Origin: Blasia pusilla
Lineage: Eukaryota; Marchantiophyta; Marchantiopsida; Blasiales
Assembly: GCA_050084515.1 (NCBI GenBank)
Contig: CM114272.1
Coordinates: forward strand, 54,250,001-54,314,000
Length of the DNA stretch: 64,000 nt
Reading direction: 5' to 3'
Positions 1-10,100 of this stretch are shown here, piece after piece. How positions within the stretch are numbered: position 1 is the stretch's first letter; every line of letters starts with the position of its first letter. The notes below the pieces were generated by a model. It saw only the letters and a program-made list of their open reading frames with translations, ran no database searches and was not told where the DNA came from. The position numbers were made by a program, and so were the translations under genes.

Positions 1-1203
1 TGTACTTCTAGTCCTGAAGTTGCAGAGCTGGAAGGCAAGCTTACGGAGTATTCAAGAGAGGTGTCTCGACTCCAACTGATCGTGGATAAATTTGCCTCAA
101 AGGTATACTTGACTATACTAGATCATTTTAGTTTTCGATAAGAAAGCCTGGATGTAAATTTCAAGTATCTGCGAAGTGATTGTTGTATGTCATCTTTTGC
201 CCACTGTATGTAATAGACTGATGAGATTTTTGGATGCACAAAAAATTTCAGTTGAGTTACAATCCAAATGAAGACTATGCAGAGGCAGAGACAGAATTGA
301 GACTGCAACTTGAAGCCTTTTTGGACATTGCCAAGGCTTTTGACACAATCTACACCAAGGTGTGACTAGTGATGTATCCACTTCCTGTTGTGCAAATTTG
401 ACCTAATCTGCAATCTTAGTGCAGATTAGGTTGCAGTTGAGGTCTATGTTAGGCTGGACTCAGGTCGACGCAATTCTTTCCTACTATTTCCTACATGTTC
501 CAAAGCATAAGAGTGATATGTCTCCAGAGGAAGGGCCTATCATGGAGGGTATTCTTGTTAATTGATTGGGTCCTTTGCCAATTGAATGGACAGGAGATCC
601 GTCCATGGACTCACATGATGGAGCTCCCACAACTACATGGTCTAGGACCAGCTGCCAACCGCTTGTTGGATTCCTATAAACTTCTACTTCAGGTGATGCC
701 CTCCATCCACTCCCTTTATATTGCCAAATGCAGTTGGCCGGGTGTTTTATCCCTAATGCCTGTCTCGACTTGATCATATTCCTGTTAGATTATGTCTCTC
801 TTTGAGGTTTGCACTCATCGTTGTCATTTGCCCCACATCAGGAAGTGCTCGATATGTAGATTTGTAAAGCCGTTCTCTCATTTTGCATCTACACCAAAAT
901 GCATACTATTAAACATGACTTTTTTTACTTGAAGCAGTAGAAATATCATTAACTTGTCAATCCCTGTGCTGCAATCTCTTGTTTCCACAGCTTCTGCGCA
1001 ATCTGCGAAGTTTGAGAGACTCTCATGCAGCTGTTGCCAGTGGTTCAGAAGTAGCTACAGAAGATGGAGTTACATCTACTGCAGAGCCGTCCCCTCTGAA
1101 GCATTTAATTGAAGACTGTGAACAGGCACTTATAGTTCTCAACAATGGACTTAGTATTTTGTCAGCATCACGGTCTAGAGTTGGGATCTCCAAAGTTGGG
1201 TAG
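1..1203 (+). CDS. Conserved plant coiled-coil protein of unknown function, C-terminal four exons (5' end outside window)
   Basis: Four exons join without a stop: 1-102, 252-359, 594-692 and 991-1203, with a TAG stop at 1201-1203. They give 173 residues. Every intron is phase 0 with a GT donor (103, 360, 693) and an AG acceptor (ending 251, 593, 990). The protein is acidic and helical: an N-terminal leucine/charge heptad stretch ([20 protein letters not shown]), then [12 protein letters not shown], then [24 protein letters not shown], then a C-terminal helix ending [11 protein letters not shown]. The blocks look strongly conserved and I recognise the pattern as a plant protein of unknown function, but I assign no role. 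The first exon starts in mid-protein, so the start codon is upstream. No transposon sequence is seen in the introns. Confidence is high that this is a real host gene and low on function. Confidence 0.8.
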
Positions 1204-2459
1204 AGATATTCACAACTCTTGTATCCAAGTTTTGAGAATCTAAGACCATTTCTTACATCGTGTCCTAGTCATGTGTGCTGAGCTAGGTGCAGATGGCATA
1301 CTCCTACTGCACTCCCTGTTAGTGACGCTGGCTTCATCAACTGCTCAACAGCATGACTAGATGCCTTCTTAATAGCCTGCAGATTTCAACTAGAGCTGAA
1401 GAGAATCTCTTAATGTGGCCTTCTGCCTCCTGCTATGTATATGTCCAAAACATGTTGTATACACGTAGCAGGCCCATGTTCACACCTGTGGTGACTCAGG
1501 AACTCGGTCTTTATTTTGACAAGCAGCACCATGTCTTGGAGTACTTCATTGGATCGCGATCCCACAATGTGGAGTACGTACTCACTCCTTGGTTAGATTC
1601 AAGATAGGAAGGAGAGTAATGTGAAATTACGTTTTAGGAAACCCTCCACCTCACCTCAATTCCTGAGGAAAAGAAATCCCCTCCATTTTGTAGAAAACTT
1701 CTTAGTGTGGTCTTTCATTCCGAAACAAAGGATTGAGTTCTATCCTCTTTCCCTTTCATCCTTCTGCACGATTTTCTGAACATGGAAATATGGATATCAT
1801 AATGATATTTAGGAGTACCTTATCTCGGAGCTACTATAAAGGAGGTGACCAAATACTAAATGCATTGTTGAAAGCTACAGGTTCTTGCCGATATTATTAA
1901 AAGTTTACGATAGAGGGATTCCGAAAAATGCATATTTTGTTCAAATTGATCTAATATCATTTAGGAGCTAATAAAAAAAGGTTTAGATTCTTTGAAAGAT
2001 GAGAAATATTTCATCCTATTTGTCCTCTTACCCCAAATTCCATATATTGGTTGTTTTCTTCCAACACTTCCATTAAAGAAACAATTGGTGAATTTCATGG
2101 TCCTTATATTTATGATGGAGATGATAGTGTTTTGGTTTTATTACATGCTCTCTTGCCTATTTATTTTTGGATGAGTGGAGCTTTCCTCCACAATCGCATT
2201 TACATCATGAACTTTTCTTAGGAGCTGGGTTTTGATTGCCCCTTATTATAACTTCAAGGTTTCTCTAGAGATATGCACCCATCTTAATGGATCATGTGGC
2301 CCGTGTGGAGAATGGGGACCTATCATTCCAATAATAATGGGAATTTGCCTTGGTTATTTCTCTACTTACTACAAAAGCAATTCTACCCTTTTTTAATGAA
2401 TTGATTATTTAAGTGCTCGATTGACTTTAAGAGCGAAACTCAATTTATACAAATTCAAA
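1204..2459. other. No gene seen: 3' flank of the first gene and AT-rich intergenic DNA
   Basis: The part nearest the gene presumably holds its 3' UTR; no clear polyadenylation signal stands out. From about 1780 the DNA becomes AT-rich. The open frames are short and have no recognisable domain. Confidence 0.5.
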
Positions 2460-2650
2460 TTCCAATATCCTCTTGGAGATGGTTTCTAACATTAATGTTA
2501 GATGATCCGCATATTCTAATGGATGTCTTAGTCAAATCCTCACCACGACCTCATGTCGGGGTGATAAATTAGGTCGTACTCGTTCCACCCAAGAACATAT
2601 GTATCTTGAATGGGCAACTCTCCACTATGGCTCTAGTCAGGCCCAATCTT
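2460..2650 (-). pseudogene. Gypsy protease fragment
   Basis: The minus-strand translation contains GLTRAIVESCPFKIH followed by FLGGTSTT. This lines up with GLTRADVECCPFRTQ and SLGGASTT in the better preserved gypsy protease at 51964-52497. In-frame stops follow within 20 residues. It is a short remnant that ends where LTR-like sequence begins at about 2650. Confidence 0.6.
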
Positions 2651-3168
2651 GTAAACATCGTGTCGTGCACATACACATGATTATACAATCGACATCGCTG
2701 GTCACATCTGCACACCACACAACATTGATCTTCCCAACACACGGGTTGATCCACTCATAAACGAAATATACGCACACATATACATTGAGACCATACAACA
2801 AAATCAGAGTAAAAACGGCTCACACGGATAACTCCACTCATGAGTCTACATCGGCATATCAAGCCACATCCACCCTCCACTATAAGGGAATCGGGACACT
2901 AGCACCCTAGTTCCTACAAACACACATGCAAGAGAGGTGCTTCAAAGGCTCAACATGAGAAAGATGGCTTGAAAAAGTCATCTCTCCCTCTCTTATAGCC
3001 TTGGGGAGAGCCTTTCGGGTTTTCCTCAAAAAATAACCTTAAAAAAATAACTTACGTGCACAAGTTAGCGAATGACCGTTCACTCGGTCAACGGGTTACA
3101 TAGTTGATAAAGACTAAAATAGGGAAATTATCAGAAACAATGTTCCCAACGCAACTGATAACATGTGT
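2651..3168 (-). repeat. Probable LTR of the decayed gypsy element at 2.5-6 kb (second LTR family)
   Basis: The right part (about 2845-3168) shares blocks with 5870-5990, including the run around aaaatagggaaattatcaga, so the two flank the gag/protease remnant as LTR copies. Read on the minus strand the left copy starts TGTTATCAG and ends near a block (tgtgcacgaca) resembling the end module of the LTR family at 46310-47101. Exact ends and target-site duplications cannot be set by eye. Confidence 0.5.
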
Positions 3169-3169
3169 G

Positions 3170-3773
3170 TCCCCTCCAACAACTCTCTTGGTAAGCTAAC
3201 ACTACATGTGAATGTTGCCAACTTGGTCACTCTATCGTCATATGGTCGACCACCACTACATCTTGCAAATTGCACTGGTATATGGCTTATCCATCCATCA
3301 CTTGATTGTCATCATGACCAATAAGAAACCGTCTCCTCCCATAAATCAATGATGAAAATAAGGGGGTACAACACCGTAATCCCTATCAACATATCAAATG
3401 ACTCAACCGGTGTCGTAATCGCTCGAGTGCGCACCATCGCATTATCTAACTCATGCTTTGGCTAAAGCCTAACAATTAACTCATATCAAGTCATGTACAT
3501 CGTGGATGATACACCCCCAATAGGGGTTTGTATTTGAAAGGGACAAGGCTCAATGTTGTCTTTCCGTAATCCCAATGCCAAACACGTGCCCTTCTTTAAC
3601 ATCAAGGGATGCGTGCCCGAATCAAGTAGAATGTGAAGTGGATGGTATGCCATACCTATGAGACTAACCAAGTGAAACACTCTAGCTTGGTTTTCCAACA
3701 TTCCCACATCTGGTGTCACCATGGCTCGCTCTATGGATGGTTGAGGTGGCATATCCACCAACTTTTCAGCCAT
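3170..3773 (-). pseudogene. Gypsy retropepsin-like protease, decayed
   Basis: A 95-codon stretch (3486-3773) carries the aspartic protease signature LLDSGTHPLML, preceded by ERAMVTPDVGMLENQ. It is similar over its length to the protease at 51964-52497. The frame then breaks, but the continuation is recognisable in 3170-3486 (blocks equivalent to AMVRTRAITTPVESFDML and VLYPL). It processed Gag-Pol in the ancestral element. The sequence that should follow (methyltransferase, RT) is absent here, so this copy has lost its pol downstream of the protease. Confidence 0.75.
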
Positions 3774-5868
3774 AACCTACCATGATTGAGTGGGGGATGT
3801 CCCGAGCACATGCTCCAAGGTCAGGTCCACCACCTCCTCAACAACCATCTCCGAACAAAGGGTATTCACCTCTTCACGCTCACACAGTATGGCGGCCAAC
3901 CAGAACACCTCCATTGGTCAAACTCCCATCGTCATCAACTCCATGGCGGAAAAAAATGGAGCCTTGCTCACCCTAGTGGCCACCTCCAACACTGTGGTTG
4001 ACACTGGCTCCACTCGAGCCGTGGCATAAGAGTTGTCTCTCCAACCCCTCGTGGCGTTAATGCACTTGCCTTACGTGTAGGCATTACTAGTCGTCTAGGC
4101 ACCATTTATGGTGTATGCAATGCCTCCGACAACATAAATGACCAGGGAACCTTGGCTTGTCGCTCATCGGTTCCCTCTTATGGATTTATCTCCACCCCAC
4201 CTCTCCATGGCTCGATCACTCTCGTAGCGGACCCGAGTCGCCACTATATCAGCTTGTACTTGAGCCGCATTGCATATAAACCTCAAGCCTGCACAATCCT
4301 CCCCCGTATCTTGATACGATGTGGAGGTTGGAGCCACACTAGCTACTCTTGGCTAGTGTGGCTCCAACCATTGCATCACCATTATGGCAAAAATCCTCTA
4401 CTCTAACTGCTTGATGCGAGTGAGGAGCGTTGCATCGGATTCACATCCTCCATCTCCTTTGATTGGTAGTGGAACCTTGCCACCACGGTTGTCAACTCCT
4501 CGATCTCCACCAACTCTCTTGCTCCTAGACCCTCGGCCTACCTCTGGACAAAGCTCTCGACGAAGATGAAAACACCTATCCCTAGTGTGATCATATCGGT
4601 GACAATTGTCACACTCGTATTGTGGTGGGGCCATTCTAGGCGGCTCTTAAGAAATTGGAGGCACCCTCGGCCCTCTATCATGATGTGGACAAGCCCTCTA
4701 CCTATGGGGCCCACCACACATTGACCACGCCATCGCCGATCCCTTCTAGGCAACATATGTCGATATAGGTCGTTGCTTTATGGACTCACGATACCCGCCC
4801 TACTCTTTGGGCACATCGGCATGCTCTCATGGTACTAGTGCATGTTGGGGCACCCATGGGGCTACTCCTTCTTGTGGATCCATCGACTCTCGCAAAAATC
4901 CTTTGGTCACCACTTGCTCCTCACTCATGTTCATTTCAACCCGCTTAGACAACTCGAAGACCACCTTCAATGTGGGCTTCGCCGTGTGAAGCAACATCAC
5001 ATCTCTGACTCTCTTCCGTAGCTCCCGGTTTAGAACCATGTACCAATACTATACTTATTTCACCTTAGTCATTCCATATGCGACGATGATCAGTCGCCGC
5101 ATGCACGTGAAAGCCTCTCTCAAACTCTCACATGATCTCTGCTGAAAATTTTGTAGACTCTTCAGCTTGTCGGTCTGCACACCCTAGTAGCTCCTTCCAA
5201 ACTATCGAAAGAACTCCACTATAGGATTAAAATTGGAAGGTGATCTAGCACTAGAGGTCTCTGCTACCTCACCGCCCTCACTGCTACAGTGCTATCATCT
5301 CCATCTAGTCCTCGAGCTGACGGTGTTGGCCTCTCAACTCTCACTATCCAATCATACAACTTGTGGCCACTAGTGGATACATACCCTTGAGCCCAATACA
5401 TCCTCCAAGCATCGATCTCTACCAAGTGTAAAGACCGGAACTCCATGTAGTCATCCATCAGTGGACCCTCTAAGTGCTGGAACAAACCCTTCCACGCCAT
5501 GAAAGGGTTGAACCGCATAGGGGTACCTATCTCTTGGAAGCTGCACCATGTGTCAAACTCCTAGATGAAATCGTCTTAGTTGATGGTACCTACCGTACCC
5601 ATGAAACGATGCATGCACCGATGGTCCATGTCGTCCATCTCCCTTCCCGTATCACTGCCTCCGTCTGCAATCTTATCGTCACATCTAGACCGGCTGTCCA
5701 ATAATGAAAATCCAACCATGGATGGGAGCTGGGGTGGTTCCTCACTTGAAACCCCTCAAAACCTCCCTCCACTCCATGTAAATCCACTACCAATGCTCGA
5801 ACTACGCTATTCTTCTGAACCTTGGAAGAACGTTGTGATGACAAGTGTTCTTCCACGACCAACTCCAC
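3774..5868 (-). pseudogene. Gypsy gag, decayed, with a CCHC zinc knuckle
   Basis: Several minus-strand frames share order and content with the gag at 57540-59260. At the right end lies the N-terminal part (5590-5868), then 5264-5518 (MRFNPFMAWKG, equivalent to the EFNPLQMERYV region), then 4827-5039 (LNRELRKRVRDVMLLHTA, equivalent to LDRTLRTRVREGVLL). A CCHC zinc knuckle follows in 4398-4634: CDNCHRYDHTRDRC, with C-x2-C-x4-H-x4-C spacing. Stops and frameshifts separate all blocks. The gag product would have formed the particle and bound RNA. The plus-strand frames here are shadows. Confidence 0.7.
4326..4369. repeat. Perfect 18-bp inverted repeat with 8-nt loop
   Basis: Arms 4326-4343 and 4352-4369 are exact reverse complements around the loop 4344-4351. 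It lies in decayed gag sequence just 3' (in element sense) of the zinc knuckle. Confidence 0.85.
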
Positions 5869-5869
5869 T

Positions 5870-5990
5870 CTTGAATCTACATAGACATATCAAGTCTTCC
5901 CTTAGGTCTTTCCTTCCGATGAACGGGTCACATGGATTACAAAGACCAAAATAGGGAAATTATCAGAAATAATGTACCTGATGCAACGGA
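5870..5990 (-). repeat. Truncated LTR, partner of 2651-3168
   Basis: About 115 bases resemble the inner part of the left LTR, but a block of roughly 200 bases present on the left (around 2880-3080) is missing here. It sits directly upstream of gag in element orientation, as a 5' LTR should. Confidence 0.5.
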
Positions 5991-6013
5991 CCTATCGCCA
6001 ACCTCATCCGACA

Positions 6014-6280
6014 TGTCACGACTGTTAGGATAGATCGATGGGATCTGGCAGAGCGTATACACGATTAGTTGAGGACAGGCCCAAGGGGTCGAGGATGACT
6101 AGTTGAGGCCCCGGAAACCTGAGAGAGCAGGTTTCCCCTTCGTTTCGGCTCATTTGGAGCCATATAGAGAAACTTACTATTTCGGGTAAGTTTCCATATT
6201 GGGGATAGTTGACTTTCCACTTTGGGAAGTGGCCCTTGACCGGCTACAGCAAGTCAAGAGCAAAGGAGGTGACCTGCGAG
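6014..6280 (+). repeat. Partial LTR of the methyltransferase-gypsy family, plus orientation
   Basis: It starts TGTCACG and shares blocks with the reverse complement of 46458-46971: ttaggatagatcgatggg, then tttcggctcatttggagcca, then agtggcccttgac. It ends abruptly at about 6280, where LINE coding sequence begins, so it was truncated or used as an insertion site. Confidence 0.7.
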
Positions 6281-6640
6281 ATTGTGCAAGCATCCAAGCT
6301 CCCAGCAGGGCCTGAACTGTGGGAGCAAGATGAGAAAGCATTCGTGGATACCATAACCAAAGTAGTGGGCAAACGCTCACAATAGAACAGCATGGAGGAA
6401 GCCATGAAGATGTTTGACCTCTCTCTTTTGACGGTATATCCCGAGAGGGCAGAACTGAAGAACTATTTGCGGGGAACCCCTTGCTTGGGAACCCGGCTCA
6501 AGTTCAAGTTCAGGACGGGGGCAATCCCCTTGAACCATAAGAAAAGCAGGATGGGAACACAACTAAACTCTTGCGCCTTGTGTGACGATGGGGACGAAAC
6601 CTCTAGTCATTACTTGGTCTACTTGGCACACGGCTGATCA
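6277..6640 (+). pseudogene. C-terminal tail of a LINE ORF2, with the start of a zinc-binding motif
   Basis: One frame with a single TAG (6385-6387) reads EIVQASKLPAGPELWEQDEK before the stop and, after it, a segment with FRTGAIPLNHKKSRMG and CALCDDGDETSSHYL. Basic RTG segments followed by C-x2-C and H residues are typical of the extreme C-terminus of plant LINE ORF2 proteins, after the reverse transcriptase. Here it lies upstream of an endonuclease/RT frame, so it is the tail of another LINE copy or the product of rearrangement. The final Cys of the expected zinc motif is not evident. Confidence 0.55.
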
Positions 6641-8463
6641 TGATGTTGAGGGAACTTCAAGTGATGGCACTGAACGATAGGCATAAGGTGGGTTCCTCGA
6701 CTTGGACTAGGGTCAACTTCAAGGAGAATGAAAGCTCCATTTTGGACTACATAGCCGTGGATGAGGAACTCTACACACGCAATGGGAAGATCACACTGGA
6801 TGCGACAAACATTGGAAGATCATATCATTCATTGGTTGGGAAAGAGTTGCAGCAAAGGCTAAAATGCTCGACCAAACCAGTGAAGAGGGTGATCAAGAAA
6901 TGGAGGATAGAGGACTTCCAAGATGAGGGCAACAAGAAGGTGTACATTGGCAAGCTGGAAGAAAATCTCTTGGCATTCGACACTTTCATTGCATCTACCG
7001 TCAAGACCTTTGGGTTCACAAGAACAACTAAGGACATGGTGCTGACATGGTGGGAGCGTGGAGTGACAGATGCCGCCGAGATTGCTGTCGGCACAAAATT
7101 GATAATATGTGGGAGAGCCGTCAAATGGTGGTCCTTGGAACTCAAGGCAGCCATTGCCAAACAAAGGGAAGCGTATGTAACAAGTGCCAAAGCCAGGGAC
7201 GATGCATCCTTGTGGGCAGAGTATGTGACCCTACACAAGGAAACCCGTCTTCTCGTGCGCATGCACAAGAAGAAATTGAACCAAGTGACATACTCATCCA
7301 TCAATGAGAATTTCACTGAGAATCAGAAAAAGTTCTGGATGGAAGTGCAGAAATTGAGCAAGGCGAGGGACAAAAACGACGTAAAGGCCTTGAAGAGAAA
7401 AGACGGTGGAATGGTGACCACGGCTAAACAGATCCGAAATGTGTTGGAAGACCATTACAAGGAGTTAGGCAGGAAGCCCGCTCGGACATCCCTTGAAGAG
7501 CAGAACTTTGAGAGGGTGGTGGAGGATTTTGTTAAGATACAATGGGAAAAGGTAGATGATGAGGTTGAGTTGGGCAACCCATATAACAATTGGTTCTCCT
7601 TGGCTGAGGTGGGAGCAGCAATCAAAGAACTCGTGAACCACAAAGCAGGCGGTGGTGATGAGCTTGTGAATGAGCTAATGAAGTATGGCGATGCTGCTAT
7701 GGCTCGTTCTCTAGTGAGTCTCTTCAACCTGGTCTGGCGAGCAGAAGTCATCCCACAAAGATGGCAGGTGAGATTCATCGTGAACCTCTTCAAGAAGGGT
7801 GAGCAAGAAGACCCTAGAAACGACAGGGGTATTACATTTCTGAGTGTAGTCAGGAAGCTCCTTTGCCGTATACTCAACAATAGGATCTTTGTGTACCTGG
7901 AGGAGAATTTTGTCATCAAGGAAGGCCAGGCTGGCTTCCGGCAAGCCCGAGGATGCGTGGATCATATCTTCACCTTCAGTAAGATTATCCATGGTAGGAA
8001 AAAAGAGGGGAAACCCACCTATTGCTTCTTCTTGGACCTCAAGAAGGCATACGACACTTTATGGCGTGACGGGCTATCTTCTAGCTTGTGGAAGCCGGGG
8101 CTGAGAGGGAAAATGTGGAGGGTGGTGGAGAAGATGTACCAAAACACAAGGAGTAGAGTTCTCGTGAATGTCCAAAAGAGTGGGACATTCGACATCAAGC
8201 AAGGAGTGGCTCAAGGATGCCCGCTCTCCCCCACTCTCTTCAACATTTTCGTGAATTCCCTATTGGAAGAAATGGAGGACATTGGACTAGGCATACGGGT
8301 GGGCAACAACTCTGTTGTTGCCCTAATTTTTGCTGATGACTTTGGTGGCCTCGAGGAAACAGGAGAGAAACTCCAAGAGATCATCTCCCTGACCAAAATC
8401 TGGTGTGACATGTGGGGCATGGAGGCAAATGTCTTGAACTTGAGAAAGTCAAGCAAGGTGTGA
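6640..8463 (+). CDS. LINE ORF2 fragment: endonuclease C-terminus and reverse transcriptase (607 codons open)
   Basis: This is the longest open frame in the window. Residues about 18-50 (GSSTWTRVNF, then SSILDYIAVDEEL) match the end of an APE-type endonuclease, although the usual SDH triad reads RSYHS. A basic linker of some 250 residues follows. The RT has its blocks in order: VIPQRWQVRFIVNLFKKG, EGQAGFRQARGCVDHIF, FFLDLKKAYDTLWRDG, GVAQGCPLSPTLFN and the catalytic FADD (codons 8329-8340). The FADD box marks a non-LTR element. The annotated ATG is simply the first in frame; the true ORF2 start, and most of the endonuclease, are missing. The frame ends at 8463 by a shift: another frame continues LEKVKQGVMIFNGKEED. 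Such a long intact RT points to fairly recent activity, but the element is not complete. Confidence 0.85.
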   Translation: MMLRELQVMALNDRHKVGSSTWTRVNFKENESSILDYIAVDEELYTRNGKITLDATNIGRSYHSLVGKELQQRLKCSTKPVKRVIKKWRIEDFQDEGNKKVYIGKLEENLLAFDTFIASTVKTFGFTRTTKDMVLTWWERGVTDAAEIAVGTKLIICGRAVKWWSLELKAAIAKQREAYVTSAKARDDASLWAEYVTLHKETRLLVRMHKKKLNQVTYSSINENFTENQKKFWMEVQKLSKARDKNDVKALKRKDGGMVTTAKQIRNVLEDHYKELGRKPARTSLEEQNFERVVEDFVKIQWEKVDDEVELGNPYNNWFSLAEVGAAIKELVNHKAGGGDELVNELMKYGDAAMARSLVSLFNLVWRAEVIPQRWQVRFIVNLFKKGEQEDPRNDRGITFLSVVRKLLCRILNNRIFVYLEENFVIKEGQAGFRQARGCVDHIFTFSKIIHGRKKEGKPTYCFFLDLKKAYDTLWRDGLSSSLWKPGLRGKMWRVVEKMYQNTRSRVLVNVQKSGTFDIKQGVAQGCPLSPTLFNIFVNSLLEEMEDIGLGIRVGNNSVVALIFADDFGGLEETGEKLQEIISLTKIWCDMWGMEANVLNLRKSSKV

Positions 8464-8995
8464 TGATTTTCAATGGCAAGGAGGAGGACCAAGACCAAGA
8501 ATAAGCCCAAAACTATCAAAATGATAGTTTGGTTGAGGGTCACAAGTTGGGTTAAGAGCATATCAAGTTTTGATAAAGGGTGAACAAGAGATCCCCTTGG
8601 TGGCTACATACACTATATCGGGCATAGAATTCTCGGAAGATTGCATGTGGGATGCACACATTAAGAAGACTAAAATGTAGGCATGCAAGGAACATTGATT
8701 TTAAAATGAGAAACCACAAGAAGGTGAACGGTCCATGCATAGCAATGTTGATTCCTGAGATACTTGCATGAGAATGTTGGGACATCACATTAGAAGTGAA
8801 AAGTGAATACTGTAGGTCATTTTGCATACCATTCGTCCCTCGCTGGAATACGGGGTAGCCTAACCTTGACCAAAACAGGTTGAGACTCTCACTAGGGAAC
8901 AAGCCATGGCAGCATCTCCACACTCAAAAATACTTGCCAATTCATCCCAACCACTTGCTTTGGGATACACAAGCTCTTAGATTTCTGCTCCCGGT
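8464..8995 (+). pseudogene. Decayed C-terminal continuation of the LINE ORF2
   Basis: Past the frameshift, LINE-like protein can be followed in broken frames: LEKVKQGVMIFNGKEED, later CMWDAHIKKTKM and IRSEK. The order fits the region behind the RT of the preceding frame. No poly-A tail or clear 3' end is visible before the inverted fragment. Confidence 0.5.
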
Positions 8996-9475
8996 CATGA
9001 CATTTTGTGAGAAGTAATTTACTCTACATAGTGTTAGGGAGAACAAATCATTGTCTTGATTTCTTAGCTCAATATCATCATCCACTTTGTTCTATCATAT
9101 CATTACAAAATCCTCAACCACTCCTCAAGTTCGGCTCCTCACGATCAATCCAATGTGGCTTCTTAAAAAGCTCTTTTCAGTGGTCTTCCAAGACTTACCA
9201 GATCTGTTGGTAGAGGTAAAAATCCCACCATCCTTGCTCTTTAGGGCTCTTCCATCATTTTTTTGCGGGTCTTGCTCAATTTCTGCTCTTCCCTGATGAA
9301 TTTTCTTCTGGTTGCCAGTAAATTTGCTACTGATAGATGTATATGTCATTTGGTGATTGCATATCCATACCTTAAGTTGTGTTCCCCTACAAGGCATCAC
9401 GTACTCTGCCCACAAAGTTGCGTCATTCTCACCCTTAAAAATGGAACAAACACTTGTCTTCCTTTGGTAATTTCT
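8996..9475 (-). pseudogene. Inverted LINE ORF2 fragment
   Basis: The minus-strand frame 9125-9415 contains WAEYVMPCRGTQLKVWI, then MTYTSISSKFTGNQKK, then ALKSKDGGIFTS. These correspond to WAEYVTLHKETRLLVRM, VTYSSINENFTENQKK and ALKRKDGGMVTT in the plus-strand LINE at 6640-8463. A broken continuation towards 9000 reads VVEDFVMI and KVDDDIELRN. It is a second, more diverged copy of the same family in opposite orientation. Confidence 0.75.
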
Positions 9476-10100
9476 GTCTTCAGTAAACCTACCATATTAT
9501 TTCTTTAAGACTTTGAGGACAACCACATAGCTCACCAAACAAATTATCAACTTGTTTCTAATAGCAACATGGTGCAAAGTTGGGAAATGAGGGGATTGGA
9601 AAACCCATCAAAGATGTATCTATGAATTCTAAGGCCATAACTAACCATTAACTCCATGCTAACTTTTTGTAAGTAGACTATCTAGCGCTAGGTCCACCAC
9701 CTTATAAATTTTAATTTTTAATAAAAATAATAATCTATATTATTAATAGATGATGAATTTAGAAAATCCTTTTATAATATGATGTTCTTATGATGTTGGC
9801 ACCATACAAACATCCGATTCTTATTCTATTGACATATGTTATTTAAGTCACATGTTAGAATTAAGAGAAATGAGGAGGGGAAGCCATTCAATATATCTTT
9901 ATTATTATTGGTATCAACATTTTAATGTTTTACATGTGTCTTGTTAGGCAGCCTATGCTTATGACACATGTTCTCTAAGAGTTTAATTTCATCCATCTAA
10001 GAGTTTAGTTCCATCCTACTAAGAAGCTTTCAAGAAGATGGGATTAGAGAAACCTTCCTCCTCATTTTTTCCAAACTCTTTGTGAACATAAACTCTTTTG
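9476..10100. other. No gene seen, AT-rich
   Basis: Low-complexity AT-rich sequence around 9700-9960. No domain-bearing frame and no repeat that I can name. Confidence 0.5.
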
